Origin: RBG-16-64-13 sp963718375
GTDB taxonomy: Bacteria; Actinomycetota; Thermoleophilia; RBG-16-64-13
NCBI GenBank assembly: GCA_963718375.1
Contig: CAVQZD010000005.1
Location: 930,001 to 994,000 of the forward strand
DNA: 64,000 nucleotides
Direction: 5' to 3'
Shown here: piece by piece, positions 27,255 to 37,011 of the stretch
Position numbering within the stretch: the stretch's first letter is position 1
Layout: the number at the start of each line of letters is the position of its first letter
Notes under the pieces: model-generated
Told to the model about the DNA's origin: nothing
What the model saw: only the letters and a program-made list of their open reading frames with translations
Database searches by the model: none
Program-made: the position numbers and the translations under genes

Positions 27255-28030
27255 ACGCGTCCCCCGCGACTGTCCGGGCGCTGCGTCCGTATCTTGCCGA
27301 CTTGCACGTGCATACGGCTCTGTCCCCCTGCGCTTCTGACGAGATGACCCCGCCGGCCATCGTGGCGGCGGCGACCAAGGCCGGTCTGGACCTCATCGCA
27401 GTCTCCGATCACAACACGGCCGGGAATGTCGCCGCCGTGCAGCAGGCTGCAGTTGCCGCCGGTGACGGACTCACCGTCCTCTCCGGCATGGAGATCAGCA
27501 GCTGTGAAGAGGCGCACATCCTGGGACTGTTCCCCGACGTGCACGCGGCGGAGGACGCGGCGGCGGAACTCCGAGCCACCCTCCCGCAAGCAGAGGCGGG
27601 TTATCACGCACGCTTCGGCGAGCAGCCCCTGCTGGACGAGCGCGGGCGGGAGGTGGGCAGAGAGACTGCCGCGCTGGCCGCCGCCTCTACCTTCGACCTC
27701 AACTCCGCAGTCGAGCTCATACATAGAGCGGGAGGCCTCGCCCTCGCCGCCCACGTAGACCGCAAGGCGTTCAGCGTGTACTCGCAGTTGGGTTTCTTTC
27801 CTCATGAGGCCGGGTTTGACGCCGTGGAGGTGTCGCGACAGGTCCCCGCGGATTCTCCTCGTATGTGCACGTACTCGGCTCTCGGTCTGCCCTTGGTAGG
27901 GTGTTCCGACAGCCACTTCTTGGACGAGATAGGCACCGCGGCTACCGAGCTGCGCATGGCCGCGCCGGAGTTCGATGAGATCGTCCTGGCTCTCGCCGGG
28001 GCCAAAGGCAGGAGTGTGGCCCGTGCATGA
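27251..28030 (+). CDS. PHP-domain metal-dependent phosphoesterase
   Basis: A 259-residue PHP protein started at TTG 27251, overlapping the previous stop as TTGA after a GGGGGG site. Metal-binding motifs are DLHVHTALSPC, VSDHN, SGMEIS(S) and a late GCSDSHFLDEIG. This is the short PHP family seen beside DRTGG and HATPase genes in hydrogenase regions. It probably hydrolyses a phosphoester or nucleotide. A link to signalling is suggested only by the conserved neighbourhood. Confidence 0.83.
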   Translation: MNASPATVRALRPYLADLHVHTALSPCASDEMTPPAIVAAATKAGLDLIAVSDHNTAGNVAAVQQAAVAAGDGLTVLSGMEISSCEEAHILGLFPDVHAAEDAAAELRATLPQAEAGYHARFGEQPLLDERGREVGRETAALAAASTFDLNSAVELIHRAGGLALAAHVDRKAFSVYSQLGFFPHEAGFDAVEVSRQVPADSPRMCTYSALGLPLVGCSDSHFLDEIGTAATELRMAAPEFDEIVLALAGAKGRSVARA

Positions 28031-28514
28031 CCTCTCTCTGTATCTGTTGGAGCTATTGGAGAACTCCATCCGCGCCAGGGCGATGCGAGTTGAGATCGGT
28101 CTTACTATGGACCAGGCCACGGACGAGCTACGGCTCGTCGTGGACGACGACGGCCGGGGCCTCGACGCGGCGCCCGAGAGCGTCCTCGACCCCTTCTACA
28201 CCACCAAAGCCCACAAGAAGACCGGCTTGGGGCTCAGCCTGCTCCGCGCCGACGCTCAGGCCGCCGGCGGCGATGTGACCATAGGCCCGTCACCTTCGCT
28301 GGGCGGCGCTCGAGTCGAGGCCTACATGCAGCTGAGTCACGTGGACCGCGTGCCCCTGGGCGACGTGGGCGAGACGGTCAAGGTGACCGCCGTCACCAAC
28401 CCCGACGTCGAGTTCTACGTCAGCTTGACCGGAGACCTTTTTGATCCGCCGCTACTGCGGGCTTCGCCCGCCGTCGCGGCCGCCCGGCTGGCGGAGACGC
28501 CTGCCGCCTGTTGA
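28023..28514 (+). CDS. HATPase-domain (histidine-kinase-like ATPase) protein
   Basis: A 163-residue protein from GTG 28023 (GGAG seven bases upstream), overlapping the end of the PHP gene. It has an N box (LLELLENSIRA), a G1 box (DDDGRGLD) and a G2 box (KKTGLGLSLL) but no phosphoacceptor domain, so it is an ATPase module alone. The C-terminal 60 residues are not recognised. It may work with the DRTGG and PHP proteins and the hydrogenase-like sensors as a split signalling system. Confidence 0.78.
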   Translation: MHDLSLYLLELLENSIRARAMRVEIGLTMDQATDELRLVVDDDGRGLDAAPESVLDPFYTTKAHKKTGLGLSLLRADAQAAGGDVTIGPSPSLGGARVEAYMQLSHVDRVPLGDVGETVKVTAVTNPDVEFYVSLTGDLFDPPLLRASPAVAAARLAETPAAC

Positions 28515-28547
28515 CCGATGAGCGAGCAATCGACAAGGGAGTCGTGC

Positions 28548-29096
28548 ATGACCGTGGATAGTGAGCAGAAGATCGGCGCCTGCGAGGGCTGCGAAGAGGC
28601 GTCGGAGGAGGAACTACTGGCCCGGCTGGATGAAGTGCTGGAGCGGTACAAGGATGCCCCCGGAGGCCTCATACCCGTCCTGCAGCAAGCACAGGGCATC
28701 TTCGGCTACCTGCCCGAGGTCGCTCTCAAGCGGGTCGCGAGAGGGCTGGACAAGCCGTACAGCGAGGTGGCCGGGGTGGTGAGCTTCTACTCGTTCTTCT
28801 CCACCATCCCCAGGGGCAAGCACGTCATCCGGGTCTGCCTGGGGACGGCCTGCTACGTGCGTGGAGGCATGCAGGTGCTGGACGCCATCCGCGACAAGCT
28901 CGGCATCGACGTGGGCGGCACCACCGAGGACCGCACGTTCTCACTAGAGGTAGCCCGCTGCTTCGGAGCCTGCGGTCTGGCACCGGCCGTATCCATAGAC
29001 GACGACGTCCACCGGCGGGTCAAGGTCTCGCAAGTAGGCCAGATACTCGCCAGCTACAACGATCAGGAAGAGGTGACCGAGAATGTCGCCAGCTGA
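28548..29096 (+). CDS. NuoE/HydC-like [2Fe-2S] subunit of hydrogenase 1
   Basis: About 182 residues from ATG 28548, chosen for AAGGGAG six bases upstream; ATG 28518 is in frame but lacks a site. It is a thioredoxin-fold 24-kDa-type subunit. The cluster Cys are in CLGTACYV and CFGACGLAP, and the N-terminal helical bundle has GYLPEVALKRVA and GVVSFYSFF. It passes electrons between the flavin subunit and the rest of the complex. It is first of the structural genes NuoE - 2Fe-2S - NuoF/GltD - HydA, all overlapping or nearly so. Confidence 0.9.
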   Translation: MTVDSEQKIGACEGCEEASEEELLARLDEVLERYKDAPGGLIPVLQQAQGIFGYLPEVALKRVARGLDKPYSEVAGVVSFYSFFSTIPRGKHVIRVCLGTACYVRGGMQVLDAIRDKLGIDVGGTTEDRTFSLEVARCFGACGLAPAVSIDDDVHRRVKVSQVGQILASYNDQEEVTENVAS

Positions 29097-29481
29097 GAAG
29101 CCAGGCAAGATCAACAGCCCGGCAGACCTGCTCGCTATCAAAGAGCGTACGCAGAGAGAGAACGCCCTCCGCGAGGACGGCTACCACGTCCTGACCACCG
29201 TCCACATGGGCACCTGCGGTATCGCCAGCGGCTCGCGCGAGGTGCTCTCGACCATGGTGGACGAACTCTCAGCCTCGGGGCGTCTGGACGTCCGGGTGGC
29301 AACTTCAGGCTGCATCGGCGCGTGCGAGCACGAGCCGGTGATGACGGTGGAGGTGCTGGGTCAGCCCAAGGTCATCTACGGTGACCTGACCGCCGACAAG
29401 ACCAAGGAGATCTGGCAGCAGCACGTGATAGACGGAAAGCTCGTGCCCCAGTACCTGGTCAGCTTGGGTGGTGAAGAATGA
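29083..29481 (+). CDS. Thioredoxin-fold [2Fe-2S] ferredoxin subunit
   Basis: A 132-residue protein overlapping both neighbours, with AAGAGGTGA as ribosome site. Cluster Cys are in HMGTCGIASG and SGCIGACEHEP. It is the stand-alone [2Fe-2S] protein found between NuoE- and NuoF-like genes in NADP- or NAD-reducing [FeFe]-hydrogenases of anaerobes (HndB-like position). It probably serves as an extra electron relay in the complex. Confidence 0.83.
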   Translation: MSPAEKPGKINSPADLLAIKERTQRENALREDGYHVLTTVHMGTCGIASGSREVLSTMVDELSASGRLDVRVATSGCIGACEHEPVMTVEVLGQPKVIYGDLTADKTKEIWQQHVIDGKLVPQYLVSLGGEE

Positions 29482-32400
29482 GCGCGGCTACGCAGCCCGG
29501 TGCCGCCACCCAGACCGGCGCCACCAAGACCCCCCACATGCACATAATGATGTGCTTCGGCACCGCCTGTCTGTCCTCGGGGGCCGAGAGCGTGAAGTCC
29601 GCGCTTGAGGAGCAGCTGAAGCTGCAGGGCGCGGAGGCCGAAGTCGGTGTGATAGAGACCGGCTGCAACGGCTTCTGTGCTGGGGGCCCGCTGATGGTCA
29701 TCCACCCTGGCGGCGTCTTCTACAACAAGGTGACCCCTGAAGACACGGCCGAGATCGTGGCCGAGCACGTCATCAAGGGCCGCCCGGTGGAGCGCCTGAT
29801 GTACGAGCACCCCACCACCAAGGACCGCATCCCCCTGTTCAAAGACATACCGTTCTTCGCGCGGCAGAACCTGCGGGTCCTCCGCAACAAGGGACGCATA
29901 GCGGCAGAAGAGATAGATGAGTACATCGCCAATGATGGTTATCAGGCGTTGGCGAAAGCGCTCACCGAGATGACGCCGGAAGGCATCATCAAAGAGGTCA
30001 TGAGTAGCGGCCTGCGGGGCCGCGGCGGAGCCGGCTTCTCCACCGGCCTCAAGTGGGAGTTCGCGGCCAAGGCCAAGGGTGATGTGAAGTACATCCTCTG
30101 CAACGCCGACGAAGGTGACCCCGGTGCCTTCATGGATCGCAGCATCCTGGAGAGCGACCCACACGCGGTGCTCGAAGGCATGATGATCGGCGCGCGCGCC
30201 ATCGGAGCCAAAGAGGGCTACATCTACTGCCGCGCCGAGTACCCCTTGGCCCTCGAACGCCTGGGGGTCGCCTTAGACGCCCTGCGCGATTACGGTCTGC
30301 TGGGCAAGAACATAATGGGCACCGACTTCGATCTCGACATCCACATCGCCCAAGGTTCGGGGGCTTTTGTGTGCGGCGAAGAGACCGCGCTGATGACGTC
30401 CATCGAGGGCAAGCGCGGCGAGCCGCGCCCGCGCCCACCCTTTCCCGCGCATAAGGGACTGTGGGGCAAGCCCTCGGTGCTCAACAACGTGGAGACCCTG
30501 GCCACCGTGCCCGGCATAATCCGCCAGGGCGCCGGCTGGTTCCGCACCGCCGGCACCGAGAAGAGCCCCGGCACCAAGATCTTCGCGCTCTCGGGCAAGG
30601 TCAACAACGTCGGCCTGGTGGAAGTAGACATGGGTATCCCTCTGGGCGACATCATCTACGAGATCGCCGGGGGCATCCCCGGAGGCAAGCAGTTCAAGGC
30701 AGTGCAGCTGGGTGGGCCGTCCGGCGGCTCCATCCCGCGCCAGCACTTGAACGTCCCTGTGGACTATGAATCGGTCCAGGAGCTGGGCGCCATCATGGGC
30801 TCCGGCGGACTCATCGTCATGGACGAGGATAGCTGCATGGTGGACATGTCCCGCTTCTTCTTGGAGTTCACCCAAGAAGAGAGTTGCGGCAAATGCGTGC
30901 CGTGCCGCGTCGGCACCAAGCGCATGCTCGAGATCGTCACCCGCATCTGCAACGGGCAGGGCGAAGAGAGCGACATCGAGAAGTTGGAGGAGCTGGGCAA
31001 GGTCATCAGGGACACCGCCCTCTGCGGGCTGGGCCAGACCGCGCCGAACCCCGTCCTCTCGAACCTGCGCTACTTCCGCAAGGAGTTCGAGGCGCACATC
31101 CGCGACCACTATTGCGAGGCGGGTGTCTGCTCGAGCATGTTCACCGCTAAGTGCACCAACGCGTGTCCGGCCTCGGTGAACGTCCCGGGCTTCGTGAGCC
31201 TGATCGGAGAGCGGCGTTTCGACGAGGCGCTGCGGCTGCACCGCGAGCGCAACCCGCTGGCCAGCATATGCGGCCGCGTCTGCTTCCACCCCTGCGAGAG
31301 CAAGTGCCAGCGCGGCACTATGGACGATCCGGTAGCCGTCCGGGGACTCAAGCGCTTCATGACCGAGCAGGAGAAGCAGCCGCAAGTGCCCGAGGTCCGC
31401 AAGAACGCCGCGAACGCCGAGAAGAAGATCGCCATCATCGGCGGCGGCCCTGCCGGCCTCTCCTGCGCCTACTTCCTCGCCCGGCTGGGATACAAGCCCA
31501 CCATCTTCGAGCGCGAAGAGCGGGCGGGCGGCATGCTGGTGCAGGCCATCCCCTCGTACCGGCTGCCGCGCGAAGAGCTGGACCGTGAGATAGGCATGAT
31601 CGAAGATCTGGGTGTCACTGTCGAGACCGGCAAGGCGCTGGGGCGCGATTTCACCCTGGCCAGCCTCCGTAACAAGGGCTACCACGCCGCTTTCCTGGGT
31701 GTCGGTGCCCCGAAGGGCGTCGGGCTGGGCCTCTCCAAAGAGGAGGGATCCGAGACCGGAGACGGCGTGGTAGACGCTCTTACCTTCTTGCGCGAATACA
31801 ACGTAGACGGCAACCCGAAGGTGGGTGAGCAGGTCGCGGTGATCGGCGGTGGCAACTCCGCTATCGACGCCGCACGTACGGCCATGCGCTTGGGCGCCAA
31901 GCACGTCAACCTGATCTATCGCCGCCAGCGTGAGCAGATGCCCGCCTGGACCGAGGAGATACTGGCCGCCGACGAGGAGGGCATCACCCTACTCACCCTG
32001 ACGGCCCCTGAGACCGTGATGCGCGACTCTGCCGGCAAAGTGACCGGCGTCCTCTGCAAGAAGATGGTCTTGGGAGACTATGACGCCAGCGGTAGGCGGC
32101 GCCCCGTGCCCGGCCGCGAGCCAGACTTCATCGTCCCGTGCGACCAGGTCATCGCCGCCGTCGGCCAGGCGCCCGAACCGCGCATGCTGTCCGGCGACCT
32201 GCCTATCGAGATGGTGAGCGGTTGGGTCAAAGCTGACGACCGCACAGGGGCCACCAGCCTCGACTGGGTGTTCGCCGGCGGCGACGCCGTCACCGGCCCA
32301 GCCTCAGTAGTCGAGGCCGTGGCCGCAGGCGAACGCGCCGCAGTGTCCATCGACAGGTACCTGACCGGCGAGGAACACGCCTTCTGGCGCTGTGAGGTCG

Positions 32401-32675
32401 CAGTGGACACCTACTTCGACCCTGACGCCGATCCGGTCGACACCCCGCGTGCCGCGGTCGTCTGTCTCGACCCAGAGGCCCGCGCCTGCACCTTCGACGA
32501 GGTCGAGTTGGCGTGGGACCTCGAGACCGCCTGTGCCGAAGCCAAGCGCTGCCTGCGCTGCGATTACGGCAAGATCCCTGGCGAGCCTGATCCAGCGGAA
32601 ACTGACTCGGAGCCCGGCGCGAAGCCCGGTGCGGACGCCCTGGCAGCCATCGCCGATACACAAGGAGCAAGGTAA
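29478..32675 (+). CDS. NuoF/HydB-GltD fusion, flavin subunit of hydrogenase 1
   Basis: A 1,065-residue fusion. Residues about 15-110 are a [2Fe-2S] thioredoxin-like domain (CFGTACLSSG, GCNGFCAGGP). About 135-440 are the FMN/NAD(H)-binding 51-kDa domain (GRGGAGFSTGLKW, NADEGDPGAF, GEETALM). SLBB and the [4Fe-4S] site ESCGKCVPCR follow. From about 555 it becomes a GltD/NfnB-like oxidoreductase: eight-Cys [4Fe-4S] region (CTNACP, CGRVCFHPCESKC), FAD motif IGGGPAGLSCAY and NAD(P) motif IGGGNSAIDAA. The usual C-terminal ferredoxin domain of HydB is replaced by this GltD unit. Two flavins and two nucleotide sites in one chain suggest NADH/NADPH/ferredoxin coupling; bifurcation is inference. ATG overlaps the previous stop. 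Confidence 0.9.
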   Translation: MSAATQPGAATQTGATKTPHMHIMMCFGTACLSSGAESVKSALEEQLKLQGAEAEVGVIETGCNGFCAGGPLMVIHPGGVFYNKVTPEDTAEIVAEHVIKGRPVERLMYEHPTTKDRIPLFKDIPFFARQNLRVLRNKGRIAAEEIDEYIANDGYQALAKALTEMTPEGIIKEVMSSGLRGRGGAGFSTGLKWEFAAKAKGDVKYILCNADEGDPGAFMDRSILESDPHAVLEGMMIGARAIGAKEGYIYCRAEYPLALERLGVALDALRDYGLLGKNIMGTDFDLDIHIAQGSGAFVCGEETALMTSIEGKRGEPRPRPPFPAHKGLWGKPSVLNNVETLATVPGIIRQGAGWFRTAGTEKSPGTKIFALSGKVNNVGLVEVDMGIPLGDIIYEIAGGIPGGKQFKAVQLGGPSGGSIPRQHLNVPVDYESVQELGAIMGSGGLIVMDEDSCMVDMSRFFLEFTQEESCGKCVPCRVGTKRMLEIVTRICNGQGEESDIEKLEELGKVIRDTALCGLGQTAPNPVLSNLRYFRKEFEAHIRDHYCEAGVCSSMFTAKCTNACPASVNVPGFVSLIGERRFDEALRLHRERNPLASICGRVCFHPCESKCQRGTMDDPVAVRGLKRFMTEQEKQPQVPEVRKNAANAEKKIAIIGGGPAGLSCAYFLARLGYKPTIFEREERAGGMLVQAIPSYRLPREELDREIGMIEDLGVTVETGKALGRDFTLASLRNKGYHAAFLGVGAPKGVGLGLSKEEGSETGDGVVDALTFLREYNVDGNPKVGEQVAVIGGGNSAIDAARTAMRLGAKHVNLIYRRQREQMPAWTEEILAADEEGITLLTLTAPETVMRDSAGKVTGVLCKKMVLGDYDASGRRRPVPGREPDFIVPCDQVIAAVGQAPEPRMLSGDLPIEMVSGWVKADDRTGATSLDWVFAGGDAVTGPASVVEAVAAGERAAVSIDRYLTGEEHAFWRCEVAVDTYFDPDADPVDTPRAAVVCLDPEARACTFDEVELAWDLETACAEAKRCLRCDYGKIPGEPDPAETDSEPGAKPGADALAAIADTQGAR

Positions 32676-34447
32676 TGCCCACTCTGACCATCGATGACAT
32701 GAAGGTCGAGGTGCCCGACGGCACCAGCGTCCTGGAGGCCTGCCGCCGGGTGGGCGCGAAGGTCCCCACCCTCTGCCACATGGAGGGCATCGAGCCCATA
32801 GGCGCCTGCCGTCTGTGCGTCGTAGAGATCGAGGGCGCCCGCACGCTGGTCGCCTCTTGCACCCAGCCGGTGAGCGAAGGCATGGTGGTGCACACCAACA
32901 CGCCGCGCGCGCGGCGCGCGCGGCAGGCCGTGCTGCAGCTCATCCTGTCCGAACACTGTGGGGACTGCTATGCCTGTGTGCGCAGCGGTGACTGCGAACT
33001 GCGCGGGTTGGCGCTCGACCTGCACGTGGTCGAGATCACGTGCCGGGGCGAGCGCACCCAGAATATGATCGACGACTCCACCCCCGCGTTGGTGCGAGAC
33101 ACGGGCAAGTGTGTCGGCTGCCGGCGGTGTGTCACCGTCTGCAACGAGGTGCAAGGGGTGGGTGCCCTGTTCGCCCAGAACCGAGGCTTCACCACCGTCA
33201 TCGGTCCGGCCTTCGCCCGCAACCTTAGCGAGGTGGTCTGCGTGCAGTGTGGCCAGTGCGCCGCCGTCTGCCCAGTCGGAGCCATCACCGAGAAGACCGC
33301 GGTCGAAGCGGTCTGGGCGGCGCTCGACGATCCAGACAAGCACGTGATCGTCCAGACCGCCCCCGCCATCCGCGGCGCCTTGGGCGAAGAGTTCGACTAC
33401 GAGCCCGGCACCGTGGTGACCGGCAAGATGGTCACCGCCCTGCGGCGCCTCGGCTTCGACGCCGTGTTCGACACCAACTTCACCGCCGACCTCACCATCA
33501 TGGAGGAGGGCACCGAGCTGCTCACCCGCCTCAAGAAGGCCTTGGTCGACGGCGACGACGTGTCCCTGCCCATGTTCACGAGTTGCTCCCCTGGTTGGAT
33601 CAACTACATGGAGCACTTCAACCCGGAGATGCTATCCAACCTATCCACCTGCAAGTCCCCCCAGCAGATGTTCGGCGCGCTGGCCAAGACCTACTACGCC
33701 GAGAAGCTGGGCATAGCTCCCGAGGACATCGTGGTCGTATCGGTGATGCCCTGCACGGCCAAGAAGTACGAATGCGCGAGGCCGGAGATGACCCGCGACG
33801 GCATCGCCGATGTCGACCTGGTGCTCACCACTCGCGAGCTGGGCCGGATGATCAGGATGGCGGGCATCGACTTCCGCAAACTGCCCGAAGACAAGATGGA
33901 CCGCCCCTTGGGCATGTCCACCGGCGCGGCCGACATCTTCGCCGTCACCGGCGGGGTCATGGAGGCGGCCCTCCGCACCGCATACGAGATAGTCACCGGC
34001 GAGCCCTTCCCCTTCGCTGACCTGCACGTGACGCCCATCGCGGGTCTGGAGGGGGTCAAAGAAGCTTCGGTGACTATCGAGAAGACCACGCCGGAGTGGT
34101 CCTTCCTGCAGGGAGCGACCCTGAACGTGGCGGTGGCCCACGGGCTGGGCAACGCCCAGAAGGTGATCGACCGCATCAAGAGCGGCGAGAAGACCTACCA
34201 CTTCGTCGAGGTCATGACCTGCCCCGGTGGCTGCATCGGTGGAGGCGGACAACCCCGCCTGACCTCCGACGCGGTACGCGAGGCCCGCATCAATGCCATC
34301 TACGCCGAGGACGAAGGTCGCGAGCTGCGCAAGTCGCACGAGAACCCAGACGTCAAGGCGCTGTACGACGAGTTCTTGGGCGAGCCCCTGGGACACAAGT
34401 CGCACGAGCTCTTGCACACCAAGTACGCGGAGAAAGACCGAGTCTAG
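32675..34447 (+). CDS. hydA: [FeFe]-hydrogenase catalytic subunit HydA, first copy
   Basis: A 590-residue enzyme that reversibly makes H2. It has a [2Fe-2S] site (C34, C45, C48, C62), a His-ligated [4Fe-4S] (H94, C98, C101, C107), two [4Fe-4S] (C146-C156 and C189-C199), and H-cluster loops TSCSPGW (C304), MPCTAKK (C360) and TCPGGCIGGGGQ (C516, C520). A C-terminal small-subunit segment ends HKSHELLHTKY. The second Cys of the common TSCCP loop, a proton relay in well-studied enzymes, is Ser. ATG 32675 shares a base with the previous stop and has AAGGAG upstream. Cytoplasmic, with no Tat signal. No HydEFG maturases are in the window. Confidence 0.95.
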   Translation: MPTLTIDDMKVEVPDGTSVLEACRRVGAKVPTLCHMEGIEPIGACRLCVVEIEGARTLVASCTQPVSEGMVVHTNTPRARRARQAVLQLILSEHCGDCYACVRSGDCELRGLALDLHVVEITCRGERTQNMIDDSTPALVRDTGKCVGCRRCVTVCNEVQGVGALFAQNRGFTTVIGPAFARNLSEVVCVQCGQCAAVCPVGAITEKTAVEAVWAALDDPDKHVIVQTAPAIRGALGEEFDYEPGTVVTGKMVTALRRLGFDAVFDTNFTADLTIMEEGTELLTRLKKALVDGDDVSLPMFTSCSPGWINYMEHFNPEMLSNLSTCKSPQQMFGALAKTYYAEKLGIAPEDIVVVSVMPCTAKKYECARPEMTRDGIADVDLVLTTRELGRMIRMAGIDFRKLPEDKMDRPLGMSTGAADIFAVTGGVMEAALRTAYEIVTGEPFPFADLHVTPIAGLEGVKEASVTIEKTTPEWSFLQGATLNVAVAHGLGNAQKVIDRIKSGEKTYHFVEVMTCPGGCIGGGGQPRLTSDAVREARINAIYAEDEGRELRKSHENPDVKALYDEFLGEPLGHKSHELLHTKYAEKDRV

Positions 34448-34510
34448 TATTGTGAGGATGCCGGCGGTGACAACGGCCACTACCTTTGTGGCGCAGATGG
34501 CGAGGACGTC

Positions 34511-37011
34511 ATGACCAGAGACATGTCAGCGCTCATCCTCATAGTCGACGACGACTACGACTTTCTCGAGGTCAATCGCTTGACCCTCGAGCGCGCTGGC
34601 TACCGCGTGACCACCGCGGCCGAGCCCAAGCAGGCCCTCGCCCTCATGGAGAAGGAGAGGCCCGACCTGGTGATCACCGACCTCATGATGACCACGCTCG
34701 ACTCCGGGTTCCTGTTCGCCCGGGCCATCAAGGAGGATGAGCGCTTCGCGGGCATCCCGGTGATCATAGCCACTTCGGTCTCCAGCGCTCTGGGTCTGGA
34801 CTTCCGGCCGCGCACCGAAGAAGAGCGCGCCGACATGTCTGTCGACGCCTACTTCGACAAGCCGCTCGACCGAGCCCACCTGCTGTCCACGATCGAGGAA
34901 CTGCTCGCTGTGACCGGGGCGGGGGCCGCTGCGCCCGGGGCGGGCGCCGCGCCGGCGCCGCGCCGCCGACGACGCCCAGGGAACCTGATGCCTACCTGGG
35001 ACAACCCCCTCATCACCATCGTCGCGGACAAGTGCCGCATGTGCTACGCCTGTGTGCGCGAGTGCCCGGCCAAGGCCATCCAGGTCACGGACGGGCAAGC
35101 GCAGGTCGTCCAGCCTCGCTGCATCGGTTGCGGCAACTGCCTGCGTGTCTGCAGCCAGAACGCCAAGCAGGTGCGCGACGACACCGAGCGCGCCATGGCT
35201 CTGCTGGACTCCGGCACCCAGGTGGCCGCCATCGTGGCCCCCAGCTTCCCCGCCGAGTTCGTGGACATGTCGACGAGCACCTTGGTGGCCATGATCAGAG
35301 CGCTGGGCTTCACTTCGGTGCACGAGGTAGCGCTCGGGGCCGATCTCGTGGCCAAGGCCTACCAAGACCTGCTGGCAGAGAATCCAGAGAAGCGCTACAT
35401 CACCACGCCCTGTCCGGCAGTGGTGTCCTACGTGTGCAAGTACCATCCACATCTCATCCCCAACCTGGCCCCCTTGGTCTCACCCATGGTGGCCATGGCT
35501 CGGCTACTCAGGCATGAATTGGGCGACGACCTGCAGGTGGTCTTCATAGGTCCTTGCGTGGCCAAGAAGCGCGCCTCCGTGGACACCACCCATCACGAGA
35601 TCGAGGCGGTGCTCACCTTCGCCGAGCTGCGGAGCATGTTCGCGAAGCGAGGCCTGGATCCCCGAGACTTCTCCGCTGACGACGAGGTTCGATCCTCCGT
35701 ACGGTGGGGTCGGCATGGTGTTTCCCATACCTGGAGGCCTCCTCCAGACGGCGGGGATGAAGGAGGACCTACTCACCGGCGAGGTATTGATCGCCGACGG
35801 TCGAGATGAGTTCGTGGACACCGTCTGCGAGTTCGACGCCTCTCATTCCGACACCAAGCTGCTGGACGTACTCGCCTGCCAGGGCTGCTACTCGGGCGCA
35901 GGTATGACCAGCGACCTCCCCCTACTCCAGCGCCGCACCCTGGTCAGTGCGTACTCCCGCGACCGTCTCGCCGGGTTCACCGAAGAAGATCTGCGGGCCT
36001 TTGCGGAGTCCCTCGACAAGTATCCGGAGCTGGACCTCTCCCGGGAACACGAAGCCAACGAACAGACCCTAGGGGACGAACCCACGCCCAAGGAGCTGGA
36101 CGAGATCCTTCACCGGATGGGCAAATTCAAGCCCGAGGACCAGCTCAACTGCGGAGCCTGCGGCTACGAGGGTTGCCTGGAGCACGCGCGCGCCGTGTAC
36201 GCCGACCTAGCCGACTCCGACATGTGCCTGCCCCACACCATCGAACAGCTCCGTGAAGCCTACGGAGAGTTGGAGGTATCACATCGCTCGCTGGAGGAGG
36301 CCAAGGAAGCCCTGGAACGCTCGGGCAAGCTGGCAAGCATGGGTCAACTCGCTGCCGGCATCGCCCACGAGGTCAACAACCCCCTTGGTACCCTGCTCCT
36401 GCACGCCAATCTGCTGCTGGAGGAATGTGGCGACGACGCGGAGACCCGAGAGGACCTCGAGACGATCGTCGATCAGGCCAACCGCTGCAAGCGCATCATC
36501 TCCGGGCTGCTCAACTTCTCGCGTCAGAGCCGGGTGATGCGGCAGCGCTCGAACGTGACCGAGGTGATCGAGACGGACCATCCGCACCACGCCCACGGCC
36601 GAAGGCGTGGAGTTGGTGCTGGAGAACGATCTCTCTGACCCCATGGCCGACATCGACCCCGACCAGATGGTGCAGGTCTTCACCAACCTCATCACCAATG
36701 CCCAGCAGGCCATGCCCGAGGGCGGTACGCTGACCATCAGCCTCAGCGACGATCCGGACACAGTCACCATCAAGTTCACCGACGAGGGGCAGGGCATCCA
36801 GCCGGAACACATGCCCCACCTCTTCGACCCCTTCTTCAGCACCAAGCCGCTGGGCATGGGCACCGGTCTGGGCCTGGCGGTGACTCACGGCATAGTCAAG
36901 ATGCACAAGGGCAATGTGACAGCGGAGTCCAACGCCGACCCGACAGCGGGACCCACTTGGACCGCGCTGACCGTCACGCTGCCCCGGCGCGAGACCGAGG
37001 AGGGCCGCTAG
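34511..37011 (+). CDS. Hybrid REC / [FeFe]-hydrogenase-like / histidine kinase (two frame breaks)
   Basis: About 833 residues if two single-base breaks are repaired. REC at 1-130 (DDDYD, LVITDLM, FDKPLD) is followed by an Ala/Pro/Arg linker. Two [4Fe-4S] motifs follow (CRMCYACVRECP, CIGCGNCLRVC), then a hydrogenase-like domain with TPCPAVV, GPCVAKK and ACQGCYSG. A PF04060-like FeS motif (LNCGACGYEGC), HisKA (GIAHEVNNPLG) and HATPase (GTGLGLAV) complete it. The frame moves near 35681-35690 (ADDE then FDPPYGGVG) and near 36571-36580 (VIE then TIRTTPTAEGVE). Each is repaired by dropping one base, and homology runs through both. So either the assembly is wrong or the gene is damaged. It is likely an H2/redox-sensing kinase for this locus. 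Confidence 0.8.

Noticed and set aside
27975..28022. Longer N-terminus for the HATPase protein
   Set aside because: It would overlap the PHP gene by more than 50 bases; GTG 28023 has a proper ribosome site and starts at the domain.
30273..31904. 543-codon antisense frame over the NuoF-GltD gene
   Set aside because: No ribosome site or recognisable motif; the plus-strand gene is unmistakable.
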